From contig OZ243931.1 in the NCBI GenBank assembly GCA_965214055.1, positions 434,001 through 498,000 on the forward strand: DNA of 64,000 bases, written 5' to 3'. Position numbers and translations under genes: made by a program. Within the stretch, counting starts at the first letter, position 1; every line of letters begins with the position of its first letter. The DNA is from WTGA01 sp965214055 (GTDB lineage: Bacteria; Pseudomonadota; Gammaproteobacteria; Arenicellales; Poriferihabitantaceae). The notes under the pieces were generated by a model. It did no database searches, was not told where the DNA came from, and saw only the letters and a program-made list of their open reading frames with translations. This document shows, piece after piece, positions 53,106 to 61,702 of this stretch.

Positions 53106-55058
53106 CTACTTGCCAAGGCCCATGTCAATGTACCCGGTGGGACAGACATCCGCGCAAATATGGCAGCCGATACACTTGTTGTAATCCGTGTCCACATACC
53201 GCCCCAGGGTGGATTGATCCTTTTTCACCCGGAACACGGCGGTCTGGGGGCAATAGATCACGCAGTTGTCGCACTCAAAGCACATCCCGCAACTCATGCA
53301 GCGGTTCGACTCCGTGACCGCCTGCTCTTCGGTCAAGACCTGATGCCGTTCTTCGAAATGTCCCAGAACTTCATCGGCATCGGGAACCCTGGACTCCCGC
53401 TTGACCCGGTCTTCGTACTGGAAATGCGCCAGGAACAGGTCATCGGACGGAATGATTTCGTTTGCACCCCGGTCCTCAAAATTATGGACCGCAAACCCTG
53501 CCCCATCGGTACCGCGCACCTGGGTATTGTCATAATCCGTGGGGGCCAGGCGGGCCTCATTGAGCTTGCTTAACAGGTTGAAGTGATGGACGTCCACTTT
53601 CGGCCGCCTGGCCGGGTCGGAGCCCGAGAGATAGCTGATCACGCTGGCCGCGGCAATGGATGCCTGGCCAATGGCCGTGGTCAGCAGGTGCGGCCGAATG
53701 ATGTCCCCGGCCACGAAGTGCTTCTCCCGGCCCGGAACACGAAAAAAGGCATCGGTATCGATAAACTGCCGGTCATTGCCGATTTCCTCAATCCCCTGAA
53801 GATCTCCACCCTGCCCGATGGCGGATACAATCAGGTCGGTTTCCAACTCGAATTCCGTGCCCTCCACAGGGGTCGGCACCCCGTTGCCATCCACCTGGCA
53901 CTCGGTCATTCTGAGGCCCGTGGCCCGGCCCGATTCATCCACCAGGATTTCCACGGGCATCACGCCGTCCACGATTCTCACCCCCTCGGTGGTGGCATCC
54001 GACACTTCCGTTTCGGTGGCCGTCATTTCCTGGCGCTTGAACAATGAAGTCAGAACGACGTCGGATCCCTCCCGGGCGGCGGTCATCGCGGAATCATGGG
54101 CCGCATACCCGCCAATGACTTCTTCCGGACGGTCTTTCTGGTTGATCTGGTCAATTTTACCCAGTCGCCTAGCCACGGATACCACGTCCACCGAGGTATC
54201 GCCGCCTCCCACGCACACGACCTTCTCGGCCGTTACCTTCATATCGCCTTTATTGAAGGCCTCAAGGAATGCCACGCCGCTGACGCAGTTCGATGCCCCG
54301 GTCCACCCGTCCAGGGGCAGGCCCCGCCCGCTCTGGCAGCCGATGGCCCAGATAATCGCATCGTACTCCTCTTCCAACTGTGCTATGGAGATATCCGTGC
54401 CCACCCGGGTATTCAGCCTGATTTCGATGTCTCCCAGGTCCAGGATTCTCTGGATTTCATGATCCAGGATGTGCCTCGGTGTCCGGTACCCGGGAATGCC
54501 AAAGCGGAACATCCCCCCCAGTTCGGACTGCTTTTCAAAGAGAACCGAGCCGTAGCCCCGGCGCCGCAACTGGTAAGCTGCCGCCAGTCCCGCGGGCCCT
54601 GCACCAATGATGGCGATTTTATGGTTGTTTATCGCCGCCGGCGGATCGAATCTGAAATTCTCATCGAAAGCGGTGTCCCCGATGTATTGCTCCACCGCAT
54701 TGATGCCGACAAAATCGTCCACATTGTTTCGATTGCAGCCATCCTCGCAGGGGGCCGGGCACACCCTGCCCATCATGGATGGAAACGGATTCGCATCCGT
54801 AGAACGGCGAAAGGCGTATTCCTGCCAGGTCATGCCTTCCGGGGGGGTCTCGATACCACGAATGATCTGCAGCCATCCCCGGATGTCTTCTCCGGAAGGG
54901 CAGCTGCCCTGGCATGGCGGGGTTCGATGGACATAGGTCGGGCATTTGTGGGAGGTATCTTCGTTAAAGATGTCCTCCTGGTAATTCCTCCATTTAAACG
55001 CACCTTCTTCGAACTTCCTGAAAGTCAGGGGATTGTCATTGTTGGCAGGGACACTCAT
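53106..55058 (-). CDS. dsrL: DsrL, NAD(P)H:acceptor oxidoreductase of the Dsr pathway
   Basis: From the ATG at 55058, behind a GGAG site, the protein has 650 residues. It is GltD-like: an N-terminal Cys-rich part (HRTPPCQGSCPSGEDIRGWL), FAD- and NAD(P)-binding folds with AIIGAGPAGLAAAYQLRRRG and VCVGGGDTSVDVVSVARRLG, and a C-terminal two-[4Fe-4S] ferredoxin tail (CMSCGMCFECDNCVIYC and CIGCHICADVC). In sulfur oxidisers DsrL passes electrons from DsrAB to NAD(P). The presence of dsrL next to dsrJ, and of DsrC, points to the oxidative direction. No frameshift is seen. Confidence 0.94.
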   Translation of the reverse strand: MSVPANNDNPLTFRKFEEGAFKWRNYQEDIFNEDTSHKCPTYVHRTPPCQGSCPSGEDIRGWLQIIRGIETPPEGMTWQEYAFRRSTDANPFPSMMGRVCPAPCEDGCNRNNVDDFVGINAVEQYIGDTAFDENFRFDPPAAINNHKIAIIGAGPAGLAAAYQLRRRGYGSVLFEKQSELGGMFRFGIPGYRTPRHILDHEIQRILDLGDIEIRLNTRVGTDISIAQLEEEYDAIIWAIGCQSGRGLPLDGWTGASNCVSGVAFLEAFNKGDMKVTAEKVVCVGGGDTSVDVVSVARRLGKIDQINQKDRPEEVIGGYAAHDSAMTAAREGSDVVLTSLFKRQEMTATETEVSDATTEGVRIVDGVMPVEILVDESGRATGLRMTECQVDGNGVPTPVEGTEFELETDLIVSAIGQGGDLQGIEEIGNDRQFIDTDAFFRVPGREKHFVAGDIIRPHLLTTAIGQASIAAASVISYLSGSDPARRPKVDVHHFNLLSKLNEARLAPTDYDNTQVRGTDGAGFAVHNFEDRGANEIIPSDDLFLAHFQYEDRVKRESRVPDADEVLGHFEERHQVLTEEQAVTESNRCMSCGMCFECDNCVIYCPQTAVFRVKKDQSTLGRYVDTDYNKCIGCHICADVCPTGYIDMGLGK

Positions 55059-55225
55059 GGGCAACTCCGGATAAAGGGGGCAAACCATTCCTCAGGCAGC
55101 AGGAATGCAGGGAAAAGGTGGGCCGGGAACGCGCCCGGGATTGGCCGGGACAACCGGCCCGGTCTGGAACCCCGGCGGCCGGATCGTTTTCCGGGACCCG
55201 GGATAAAGAACGGTGGTGCCATCAT

Positions 55226-56719
55226 TTAATGCGTCGCCTCCATGATCAGTGCATCCCCCACCAGCTGGTGCACACTGATCACCATGCCCATGTCCATTCC
55301 GTACAGGGGAAGCACCCGGGAAAACTGGCTTTTGCAGATGGCACAGATCGCCGCCATGTGGGTAACACCATGCTCTTCGATCACCTGTTGCAGGGCCTGG
55401 GCCCTTGGCATCGCACCCTTGGTCCTGAGTTCCAGCAAATCATCGGTGAGCAGACCGCCGCCACCGCCGCAGCAAAATGTATTTTCCCGGATCGTATCCG
55501 GAGCCATGTCAACAAAATGATTGCTGCATGCTTTGATAATCGCTCTTGGGATGGTGAACTGCCCGCCCGGCACATTTCCCATTCTCGACCCCCGGGACAC
55601 GTTGCAGGAATCATGAAACGTAATGACCTTGTCGTCATGGACCCCGGGATCAAATTTCAGTGCACCGCGCTGGATCAGGTCGTACGTCAGTTCACAGATA
55701 TGCTGGGGAATGGGATAGTCCTGGTCCAGAAAATCAAAGGGGCCGATGAGGCTGTTCCAGTAACTGTAGGCCACCCGCCACGCATGCCCGCATTCCCCCA
55801 CCACGATTCGCCTGACACCCAGTTCCAGGGCGGCGGTGCGGATCCGTTCCGCAACCTTTTGCATGTGCTCATAAGAGCCGGTAAAGATGCCAAAGTTTGC
55901 CGCTTCGGACGCGTAGGAGCTCAGGGTCCACTCAATCCCGGCCTTGTGAAAGACTTTGGCATACCCCATCAGGCCGTCCACATGGGGTTCGGCAAAAAAA
56001 TCAGCGCTCGGAGTCACCAGCAGTACTTCTGCCCCCGGCTGGTCCACGGGCAGCCGGACCACCACCCCGGTCTCGTCCTCGATATCCTCCTCGAGCCCCT
56101 CCAGGGTGTCCGCTAGGGCCGGTTTGGGCAGGCCGAGATTGTTGCCGATGGCATGCACTTTGCCGATGATTTCATTGCTGTATTTTTGTCCGACGCCAAT
56201 GTGGTCCAGGATCTCCCGGGCGGCCATGGTGACCTCGGCGGTGTCAATGCCGATGGGGCAGAATCCCGAGCACCTCCGGCACTCCGAGCACTGGTAGAAA
56301 TAGCGGTACCAGTCGGCAATCACTTCTTCCGTAAGATCCACCGCACCCACCAGCTTCGGGAAGTACTTCCCCGCAAAGGTGAAATAGCGGCGGTAGACGG
56401 CGCGCAACAGGTCCTGCCTGGCCACCGGCATATTCTTGGGGTCCGCGGTTCCCAGGAAATAATGGCACTTGTCCGTGCACGCGCCGCACTTGACACAGGT
56501 ATCCATGAACACCCGAAGGGAGCGGAACCGGGTCAGCAGCTCCCCCATCTTTTCAATCGCCCGGTCGTGCCAGTCTTCCACCAGTTCCCCGGGGTATCCC
56601 AGGGGTTCCTGGTGCTCGGGCTTGGCCACAAACGGCTGGCTGTGCGCCATCGAATCATTGACGAGGACCGGAATCTCCGGAAATGACTTCAGTTCGGGAA
56701 CTTCGAAATCGACTTTCAT
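55226..56719 (-). CDS. dsrK: DsrK, HdrD-like iron-sulfur subunit of DsrMKJOP
   Basis: From the ATG at 56719 the protein has 497 residues. Two CxxCxxCxxxC clusters lie at Cys75-85 (CVKCGACTDKC) and Cys144-154 (CSECRRCSGFC). The C-terminal half contains CCG-type motifs (FHDSCNVSRG near 385 and FCCGGGGGLL further on), which bind the noncubane cluster expected to reduce or oxidise the DsrC trisulfide/thiols. It is on the cytoplasmic face, attached to DsrM. It starts 12 bases after dsrM. The 167-base gap to dsrL holds no further gene. Confidence 0.95.
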   Translation of the reverse strand: MKVDFEVPELKSFPEIPVLVNDSMAHSQPFVAKPEHQEPLGYPGELVEDWHDRAIEKMGELLTRFRSLRVFMDTCVKCGACTDKCHYFLGTADPKNMPVARQDLLRAVYRRYFTFAGKYFPKLVGAVDLTEEVIADWYRYFYQCSECRRCSGFCPIGIDTAEVTMAAREILDHIGVGQKYSNEIIGKVHAIGNNLGLPKPALADTLEGLEEDIEDETGVVVRLPVDQPGAEVLLVTPSADFFAEPHVDGLMGYAKVFHKAGIEWTLSSYASEAANFGIFTGSYEHMQKVAERIRTAALELGVRRIVVGECGHAWRVAYSYWNSLIGPFDFLDQDYPIPQHICELTYDLIQRGALKFDPGVHDDKVITFHDSCNVSRGSRMGNVPGGQFTIPRAIIKACSNHFVDMAPDTIRENTFCCGGGGGLLTDDLLELRTKGAMPRAQALQQVIEEHGVTHMAAICAICKSQFSRVLPLYGMDMGMVISVHQLVGDALIMEATH

Positions 56720-56731
56720 GGGCAATCCGGT

Positions 56732-57460
56732 CTAATTGGCTGGCCGGTCCGCCCAGGGCGCAACATGCCTGCGCTCTCTGGGATTGTCCACCTGGTTTCG
56801 GGTGGGGCTGAATACAATCCCCGGCCCGTGCAGCAGCTTGCTGATGGGGAAGACCAGCATCAGGACAATGACCAGGCCCAGATGAACCAGCAAAATGGCA
56901 TCCGGCGGCAGGGGTTGCCAGTCCAGCGTCATGAGACCATAGATAAATTCCTTGAGCTGCACGATATCGCTGTGCAGGACATGCTTCATCAACAGGCCGC
57001 TGACGCCGATGGCAATGATCAACAGCAGCATGAGGTAATCGGACGGGTCGGATATATACCGGATCCTGTCAACGAAAAAGCGCCGTGCCAGCAGCCCTAG
57101 CAGGCCAAAAACCATCACCCACCCCATGTACACACCCAGGTCCCCCAGCATCACCGAAATCCCCCATGCCGGCTCGGTAAAGTACCGCAGGTGCCGGATC
57201 AGAACGATGAGCATCCCAAAGTGAAACAACCACCCGAAAAGCCAACTCCATTTGCTGCCCCTGAACAGGCTTTCAAAGAAAACAATTTCCCGAAACAGCC
57301 TTCCGGCCACCCCCCACCGGGTGGTCGGTGCCGGAGTGGTGGGAATTTTCAGTGGCGCCGGGGTGCGGGAGTACTGGACCATCTTGCGGGCGACCCCGAT
57401 GACCAGTACCGCCGAAGCGAGATAAAACAGCACTCCATAGATGATCGTGATCGCCGACAT
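56732..57460 (-). CDS. dsrM: DsrM, NarI-like cytochrome b subunit of DsrMKJOP
   Basis: From the ATG at 57460 the protein has 242 residues with about five membrane helices (first at residues 4-22). It resembles the nitrate reductase gamma chain, with His residues in the helices (WLFHFGMLIVLIRHLR and MKHVLHSD and LVHLGLVIVLM) that bind haem b. It exchanges electrons with the menaquinol/ubiquinol pool. An upstream in-frame TTG at 57487 is not needed. It lies 142 bases downstream of dsrC. Confidence 0.92.
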   Translation of the reverse strand: MSAITIIYGVLFYLASAVLVIGVARKMVQYSRTPAPLKIPTTPAPTTRWGVAGRLFREIVFFESLFRGSKWSWLFGWLFHFGMLIVLIRHLRYFTEPAWGISVMLGDLGVYMGWVMVFGLLGLLARRFFVDRIRYISDPSDYLMLLLIIAIGVSGLLMKHVLHSDIVQLKEFIYGLMTLDWQPLPPDAILLVHLGLVIVLMLVFPISKLLHGPGIVFSPTRNQVDNPRERRHVAPWADRPAN

Positions 57461-57499
57461 TGGATGGCCAATACCCCTAACGACCAACCCGGCATGGTG

Positions 57500-57563
57500 G
57501 TCTTTGACCGGTCACGCTGCCTCCCCGTCCGGCCCCCTCATCCCACGGCTTGGGTTCAAAGAC
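57500..57563 (-). other. stem-loop between dsrC and dsrM
   Basis: GTCTTTGACC (57500-57509) can pair with GGTTCAAAGAC (57553-57563) across a long loop with one bulged base. It lies in the 142-base gap just after the dsrC stop on the same strand, where a processing site or partial terminator could raise dsrC transcript over downstream genes. Confidence 0.4.
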
Positions 57564-57602
57564 GAGACCGTCCCTGCGCCAGGCAATGGGGAACACCGTA
57601 GT

Positions 57603-57935
57603 CTAAACGCAGCCGGTTGGCTTGGGCAATCCTGCATACTTGCAGGCCTGCTTGGCAGGGCCATACGGGAACAATTGATACAGGTACCGGCTGTTCCCCT
57701 TGTCCCGACCCAGTTTTTTTCCGATGGACTTGGTCAAAACACGGACCGCCGGCGCGATCTGATACTCTTCGTAGTATTCCCGCAGAAAGTTGATGACCTC
57801 CCAGTGATGTTCATCCAGGTCGCAGTCGTCCAGCTTCGCCATGTGATCGGCCACCTGGGGGTTCCAGTCTGACAAGTTGGCCAGATAGCCTTCTTCGTCG
57901 GTAGGATACGTACGACCGTCTAGTTCAATCGTCAT
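57603..57935 (-). CDS. dsrC: DsrC, sulfur-carrier protein of the Dsr pathway
   Basis: The 110-residue protein (ATG 57935, GGAGAG site) begins MTIELDGRTYPTDEEGYLAN and ends in the swinging C-terminal arm with both functional cysteines: Cys98 (CysB) and Cys109 (CysA) in the CKYAGLPKPTGCV tail, eleven residues apart. DsrC carries persulfide/trisulfide sulfur to and from DsrAB and is oxidised or reduced at DsrK. An upstream TTG is in frame but would bury the ribosome site. It is preceded by a 249-base regulatory gap after dsrB. Confidence 0.97.
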   Translation of the reverse strand: MTIELDGRTYPTDEEGYLANLSDWNPQVADHMAKLDDCDLDEHHWEVINFLREYYEEYQIAPAVRVLTKSIGKKLGRDKGNSRYLYQLFPYGPAKQACKYAGLPKPTGCV

Positions 57936-57953
57936 TGTTGTCTCTCCAGTCAA

Positions 57954-58184
57954 ATAGTAATGTAACGTAGTAGTGTAACGGTTGGTTTCAGTGAATCACC
58001 CCATGATCCAGACACTGCGCCGAGATTTTCACTGCACCGTTCATCATGAATCTCGATGAATCCCGGCCATGAATCTCGACGGCCATACAGTGCATCAAAC
58101 CAGCGTCTGCGAATCACACAGGGTCTGGACTATTTTAGCCTATTTTTGACAAAGCGCGTTCCGGGTGACCATCCTCCCCCGGTT
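57954..58184. promoter_or_regulatory. dsrB-dsrC intergenic regulatory region
   Basis: The region where dsrEFH usually lies holds no gene. It contains a pair of 12-bp direct repeats CATGAATCTCGA at 58045-58056 and 58068-58079, whose start-to-start spacing is 23 bases, about two DNA turns. It also holds GGACTATTTTAG at 58127-58138, an 11/12 match to GGCCTATTTTAG at 60654-60665 upstream of dsrA. Both TAAAAT cores (minus strand) are possible -10 or regulator sites. Confidence 0.5.
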
Positions 58185-59258
58185 TCACAATCGAATATGG
58201 GTGGATGAGTTCAGGCTCTTCCGGGAACCCCGCCAGTGATCGATATGGTATTTTGTGAACGGCAGCCCCGTTCTTTCAAAAAATCGCGGCCAGCCGATCC
58301 GGTCAATCCAGTCATTTACCCTTTCCCAGTCTTTCGCGTCTTCCTTGTAGGTACGCAAAATCTGCTTGACGATGGCCGTCGCCTCCGGCCACCGTGGCGG
58401 ATTGTTGGGAATTCCCGCCGCCACCAGCTTCTGAAAGGTCGGCTTGGACCGGGCATTGGAATGGTTTCCACCCACCCAGATTGCCAGCTTGGTGTGTTCC
58501 GGGTCATTGATCTGCATCGGCGGGCACGGGGGATAACAGGCACCACAGCAAATACACTTCTTCTCGTCCACCTCAAGGGTTGGCTTGCCATTGACCACCG
58601 CCGGACGGATGGCAGCCACCGGGCAGCGGGCCACCACGGAAGGGCGTTCACATACATTCGACACCAGGTCATGGTTGATCTTGGGGGGCTTGGTATGCTG
58701 GATATTGATGGCGATATCGCCCTGCCCTCCGCAGTTGATCTGGCAGCAGGAGGTGGTCATGTGGACCCGGTTGGGCATGTCGCAGTTTTTGAACTCGTCA
58801 ATGAGTTCGTCCATCATCGCCTTGACCACCCCGGATGCATCCGTACCGGGAATATCACAGTGCAGCCATCCCTGGGTATGGGAAATCATCGCCAGGGAAT
58901 TCTTGGTTCCCCCGACCACGAAACCCGCCTCCTCCAGCGCATTGATCAGGGGCTGAACCCTGGCCGGGTCATCGACAAAATATTCAATGTTTGAACGGAT
59001 GGTGAAGCGCACATGCCCATCCGCATACCGGTCCCCGATGTCGCACAGTGTACGCAGGGTATACACATCCAGAATCCGCTGGGTGCCCGCCTTCACGGTC
59101 CAGATTTCATCGCCGCTTTTCGCCGCATGCCTGAGGACACCCGGACGTGGATGGTCATGCCATTCCCACTGCCCGAAATTCTTCAGCATGACCGGATGCA
59201 TGTACTGGAATCCATCCGGGCAGCCTGACTCAATGGGCATGCGCATTTGTTTCGCCAT
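58185..59258 (-). CDS. dsrB: DsrB, dissimilatory sulfite reductase beta subunit (reverse type)
   Basis: From the ATG at 59258, behind GGGAGGAAA, the protein has 357 residues. It has SCCQINCGGQGDIAIN near 170-185 (cluster/sirohaem ligands), the ferredoxin domain CICCGACYPPC near 235-245, and flanking Cys in NVCERPSVVARCP. With DsrA it forms an alpha2beta2 enzyme that oxidises DsrC-bound sulfur to sulfite in sulfur oxidisers. It begins 19 bases after dsrA. The upstream reading frame to 59390 overlaps dsrA and is not part of the gene. Confidence 0.96.
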   Translation of the reverse strand: MAKQMRMPIESGCPDGFQYMHPVMLKNFGQWEWHDHPRPGVLRHAAKSGDEIWTVKAGTQRILDVYTLRTLCDIGDRYADGHVRFTIRSNIEYFVDDPARVQPLINALEEAGFVVGGTKNSLAMISHTQGWLHCDIPGTDASGVVKAMMDELIDEFKNCDMPNRVHMTTSCCQINCGGQGDIAINIQHTKPPKINHDLVSNVCERPSVVARCPVAAIRPAVVNGKPTLEVDEKKCICCGACYPPCPPMQINDPEHTKLAIWVGGNHSNARSKPTFQKLVAAGIPNNPPRWPEATAIVKQILRTYKEDAKDWERVNDWIDRIGWPRFFERTGLPFTKYHIDHWRGSRKSLNSSTHIRL

Positions 59259-59277
59259 GGTTATTTCCTCCCGTTGC

Positions 59278-60597
59278 CTAAGCCGATTGACCTGCCGCCG
59301 ATTGGCCCGCCGCCGATTGTTCCGCCCGTTTTTCTGCCCGCTTCTGAAACCACTCCCTGGCCTCGTCATCCCAGCCATCCGTGCGGACATAGGAGCTTTC
59401 CCGGGGGTGTGCGATCATGTTCGGATCCACATCCACGCCAATGCCTTCCAGAAAATTCACCAGGCCGATCCGCTCGATCATCTCGCCACAACGCTCGTGT
59501 TCCAGGCCATGCTCCGCCCAGAAATCAATGGTCTCTTCCGCCAGCTCCACCAGTCTTTCATAATCCTCTTCGGACTCCATTTTCATGAAGGGCACGATGA
59601 CGGTTCCCATCAGGTCACCGATCTTCAATGTTCGCTTGCCGCCAATCAGAACGGTGACCCCCTTGTCATCTCCCGGGCTCAGTGCCTTAGGCACCACATT
59701 CAGGCAATGCATGCACTTCACGCAATCCGCATTGCTGATTTCCAGGGAGTCGTCGTCTTTCAGCGACATGCAGGAGGTGGGACACCGTGTGATGATGTTG
59801 TCGATGACATGCTGACGGCCCTTTTCTTCCACATACTTTTTCCACTCCGGGGCATTGACCTTGATGTCGTCCCGCCAGGTACCGATTACCGCGAAGTCCG
59901 CCCGTTCGATGGAATTCGTACAGTCATTGGGACAGCCGGAAATCTTGAACTTGAACTTGTAGGGCAATGCCGGCCGGTGAACATCGTCGGTAAAATTGTT
60001 GACCAGGGACCGGTGAACCTTGTGCTCATTGGTGCAGGACTGTTCGCACCGCGCCGAACCCACACAGGACATGGCGGTCCGCACACAGGGGCCCGCTCCG
60101 CCCAGGTCAAAACCATACTCATTGATCTCGTCAAAAAAGTGCTGGGTGTTTTTCGTGGTCGCCCCGATAAACATGATATTGCCGGTCTGACCGTGGAAGG
60201 TCACCAGCCCGGAGCCCCATTTTTCCCAGCTGTCCGCCAGCTCACGGAGGATGTCTGTGGTGTAGTGGTTGCCGGCAGGGGGCTGTACACGAATCGTGTG
60301 GAACTCCCGGGATTTCGGGAATTGATCCCCGACTTCCGAGAATCGGGGAATAATCCCGCTGCCATACCCGTAGACGCTCACCGTGCCCCCTTTCCAATAG
60401 CCTTTCCGGGTTTCATAGGAATGCTCCAGCTGGCCCAGCAGATCATTGGCAACCCCCTGTACACGCTCGTCATCGTGGTCATTTCGGAGTTTCTTGATTC
60501 CGGATACGAAACTCGGCCAGGGCCCGGTTTCGAGATCGTCAAGCATTGGGGTATCATGCACGGAGACTTCAATCGGTTCGTCGGTTTTTTCAGTCAT
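59278..60597 (-). CDS. dsrA: DsrA, dissimilatory sulfite reductase alpha subunit (reverse type)
   Basis: The 439-residue protein has the sirohaem-[4Fe-4S] ligands as Cys178-x5-Cys184 (CVGSARC) and Cys222-x3-Cys226 (CPNDC), and the inserted ferredoxin domain with CPTSC near 272 and CVKCMHC near 292-298. The last residues are an Ala/Gln/Ser tail (QSAAGQSAAGQSA) coded by a 15-bp repeat. The family oxidises sulfane sulfur to sulfite in this type of bacterium. The start is the first ATG after a 229-base divergent promoter region. Confidence 0.97.
   Translation of the reverse strand: MTEKTDEPIEVSVHDTPMLDDLETGPWPSFVSGIKKLRNDHDDERVQGVANDLLGQLEHSYETRKGYWKGGTVSVYGYGSGIIPRFSEVGDQFPKSREFHTIRVQPPAGNHYTTDILRELADSWEKWGSGLVTFHGQTGNIMFIGATTKNTQHFFDEINEYGFDLGGAGPCVRTAMSCVGSARCEQSCTNEHKVHRSLVNNFTDDVHRPALPYKFKFKISGCPNDCTNSIERADFAVIGTWRDDIKVNAPEWKKYVEEKGRQHVIDNIITRCPTSCMSLKDDDSLEISNADCVKCMHCLNVVPKALSPGDDKGVTVLIGGKRTLKIGDLMGTVIVPFMKMESEEDYERLVELAEETIDFWAEHGLEHERCGEMIERIGLVNFLEGIGVDVDPNMIAHPRESSYVRTDGWDDEAREWFQKRAEKRAEQSAAGQSAAGQSA
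59281..59325. repeat. 15-bp tandem repeat at the dsrA 3' end
   Basis: Three in-frame 15-bp units of the form CCGATTG-x-CC(T/C)GCC encode the GQSAA-type C-terminal tail of DsrA. Unit number could vary between strains without affecting the catalytic domains. Confidence 0.8.
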
Positions 60598-60826
60598 GCT
60601 GGTGGTCCCGTTTATCGCAAACAGCGAGCGAATGGATAAATATTAGTTTGATGGGCCTATTTTAGAAGCGGGCCCATGGATAAAACACTGCCCTGTAGAG
60701 TATTGCACATCCCCCATCGGAGATATACCGAATTACCGCTGTAATCCCCGGCGGCTCCTGTGTCACAATTTCCCCCCTTCCCACTGCAGGAAGACCGAAC
60801 ATTCATCGCAACCCGAGAACCTTTTC
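60598..60826. promoter_or_regulatory. divergent promoter region of dsrA and the TauD operon
   Basis: The 229-base region separates the dsr operon from the divergent operon. It contains GGCCTATTTTAG at 60654-60665, nearly identical to a site upstream of dsrC, flanked by GGGCC/GGGCCC blocks that make an imperfect palindrome. It is the best candidate for a common regulator or promoter site; no classical -35 was found. Confidence 0.45.
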
Positions 60827-61696
60827 ATGTCCGATTGTCCCTATTCCCTGGAGACCAGCACGGCCTACGAGAAGTGGCGCGACCGGAAACTCGGGGACTA
60901 CCCCGGGAAAACACAGGACCTGCTGACAGAAATCCGGAACCCGGGGAATCTGACCAGGGGGGAAATCCATTCGATCCGGAAAACCGTCGGACTGACCAAC
61001 TTTGCCCTGTACCAGAGCCGTTGTGCCCTGGACAAGGACGGCCTGGTGGATTTCGCAGCGCAACTCGGATTACGCCATATTGTGTCGAACCCCGGAGCTG
61101 ACCATCGCGGAATCAGCACACTCCGGGTCAATCCCGCCGACCCGGAATCCCGATACATTCCCTATGGCAACCAACCCCTGAACTGGCATACGGACGGCTA
61201 CTACAATCCCCGCAGCACCATGGTCCGCTCCTTTGTCCTGCACTGCGCGAGTCCAGCAGCCACCGGGGGAGGCAACCGCATACTGGATCATGAAATCGCC
61301 TATATCCGGCTCCGCGATGAGAATCCCGACTTCATCCGGGCCCTGATGCACCCGGAGGCGATGTGTATTCCGGCAAACGTAAGCGGGGAGGAAGTCATTC
61401 GGACCAACACGGTGGGACCCGTTTTTTCGCTGGGCCGCCGCGGCCACCTGAATATGCGCTACACCGCCCGAACACGATCCATCCAGTGGAAGAAAGAACC
61501 GGTCCTGGATCTGGCCCGACAGCGAATTGCCGCTTTTCTTGAGCAATCTGATTTCATCTTTTCCCATACCCTGGAGGCAGGCCAGGGCCTGGTGTGCAAT
61601 AATGTGCTGCATGCCCGAACCGGATTTGCCGACTCGGCCAGCCAGGCCCGGCTCATTTATCGCGCCCGGTATACCGACCGGGTGGAAACCCCCTGA
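60827..61696 (+). CDS. TauD/TfdA-family Fe(II)/2-oxoglutarate dioxygenase
   Basis: A 289-residue protein with the facial triad His121-x-Asp123 in LNWHTDGYYNP and His262 in NNVLHARTGF, and Arg275/Arg279 in the SQARLIYRARY region for 2-oxoglutarate. The TauD/TfdA family uses oxygen to cleave or hydroxylate sulfonates, gamma-butyrobetaine-like amines and others. It opens a three-gene operon divergent from dsrA (six bases to the next gene). Whether it releases sulfite from a sulfonate, which would fit the dsr context, or modifies something else is not known. Confidence 0.9.
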   Translation: MSDCPYSLETSTAYEKWRDRKLGDYPGKTQDLLTEIRNPGNLTRGEIHSIRKTVGLTNFALYQSRCALDKDGLVDFAAQLGLRHIVSNPGADHRGISTLRVNPADPESRYIPYGNQPLNWHTDGYYNPRSTMVRSFVLHCASPAATGGGNRILDHEIAYIRLRDENPDFIRALMHPEAMCIPANVSGEEVIRTNTVGPVFSLGRRGHLNMRYTARTRSIQWKKEPVLDLARQRIAAFLEQSDFIFSHTLEAGQGLVCNNVLHARTGFADSASQARLIYRARYTDRVETP

Positions 61697-61702
61697 TTAT
61701 TC

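Noticed and set aside
58987..60639. Long plus-strand frame opposite dsrA/dsrB
   Set aside because: Antisense to two certain genes, low-complexity product, no start signal.
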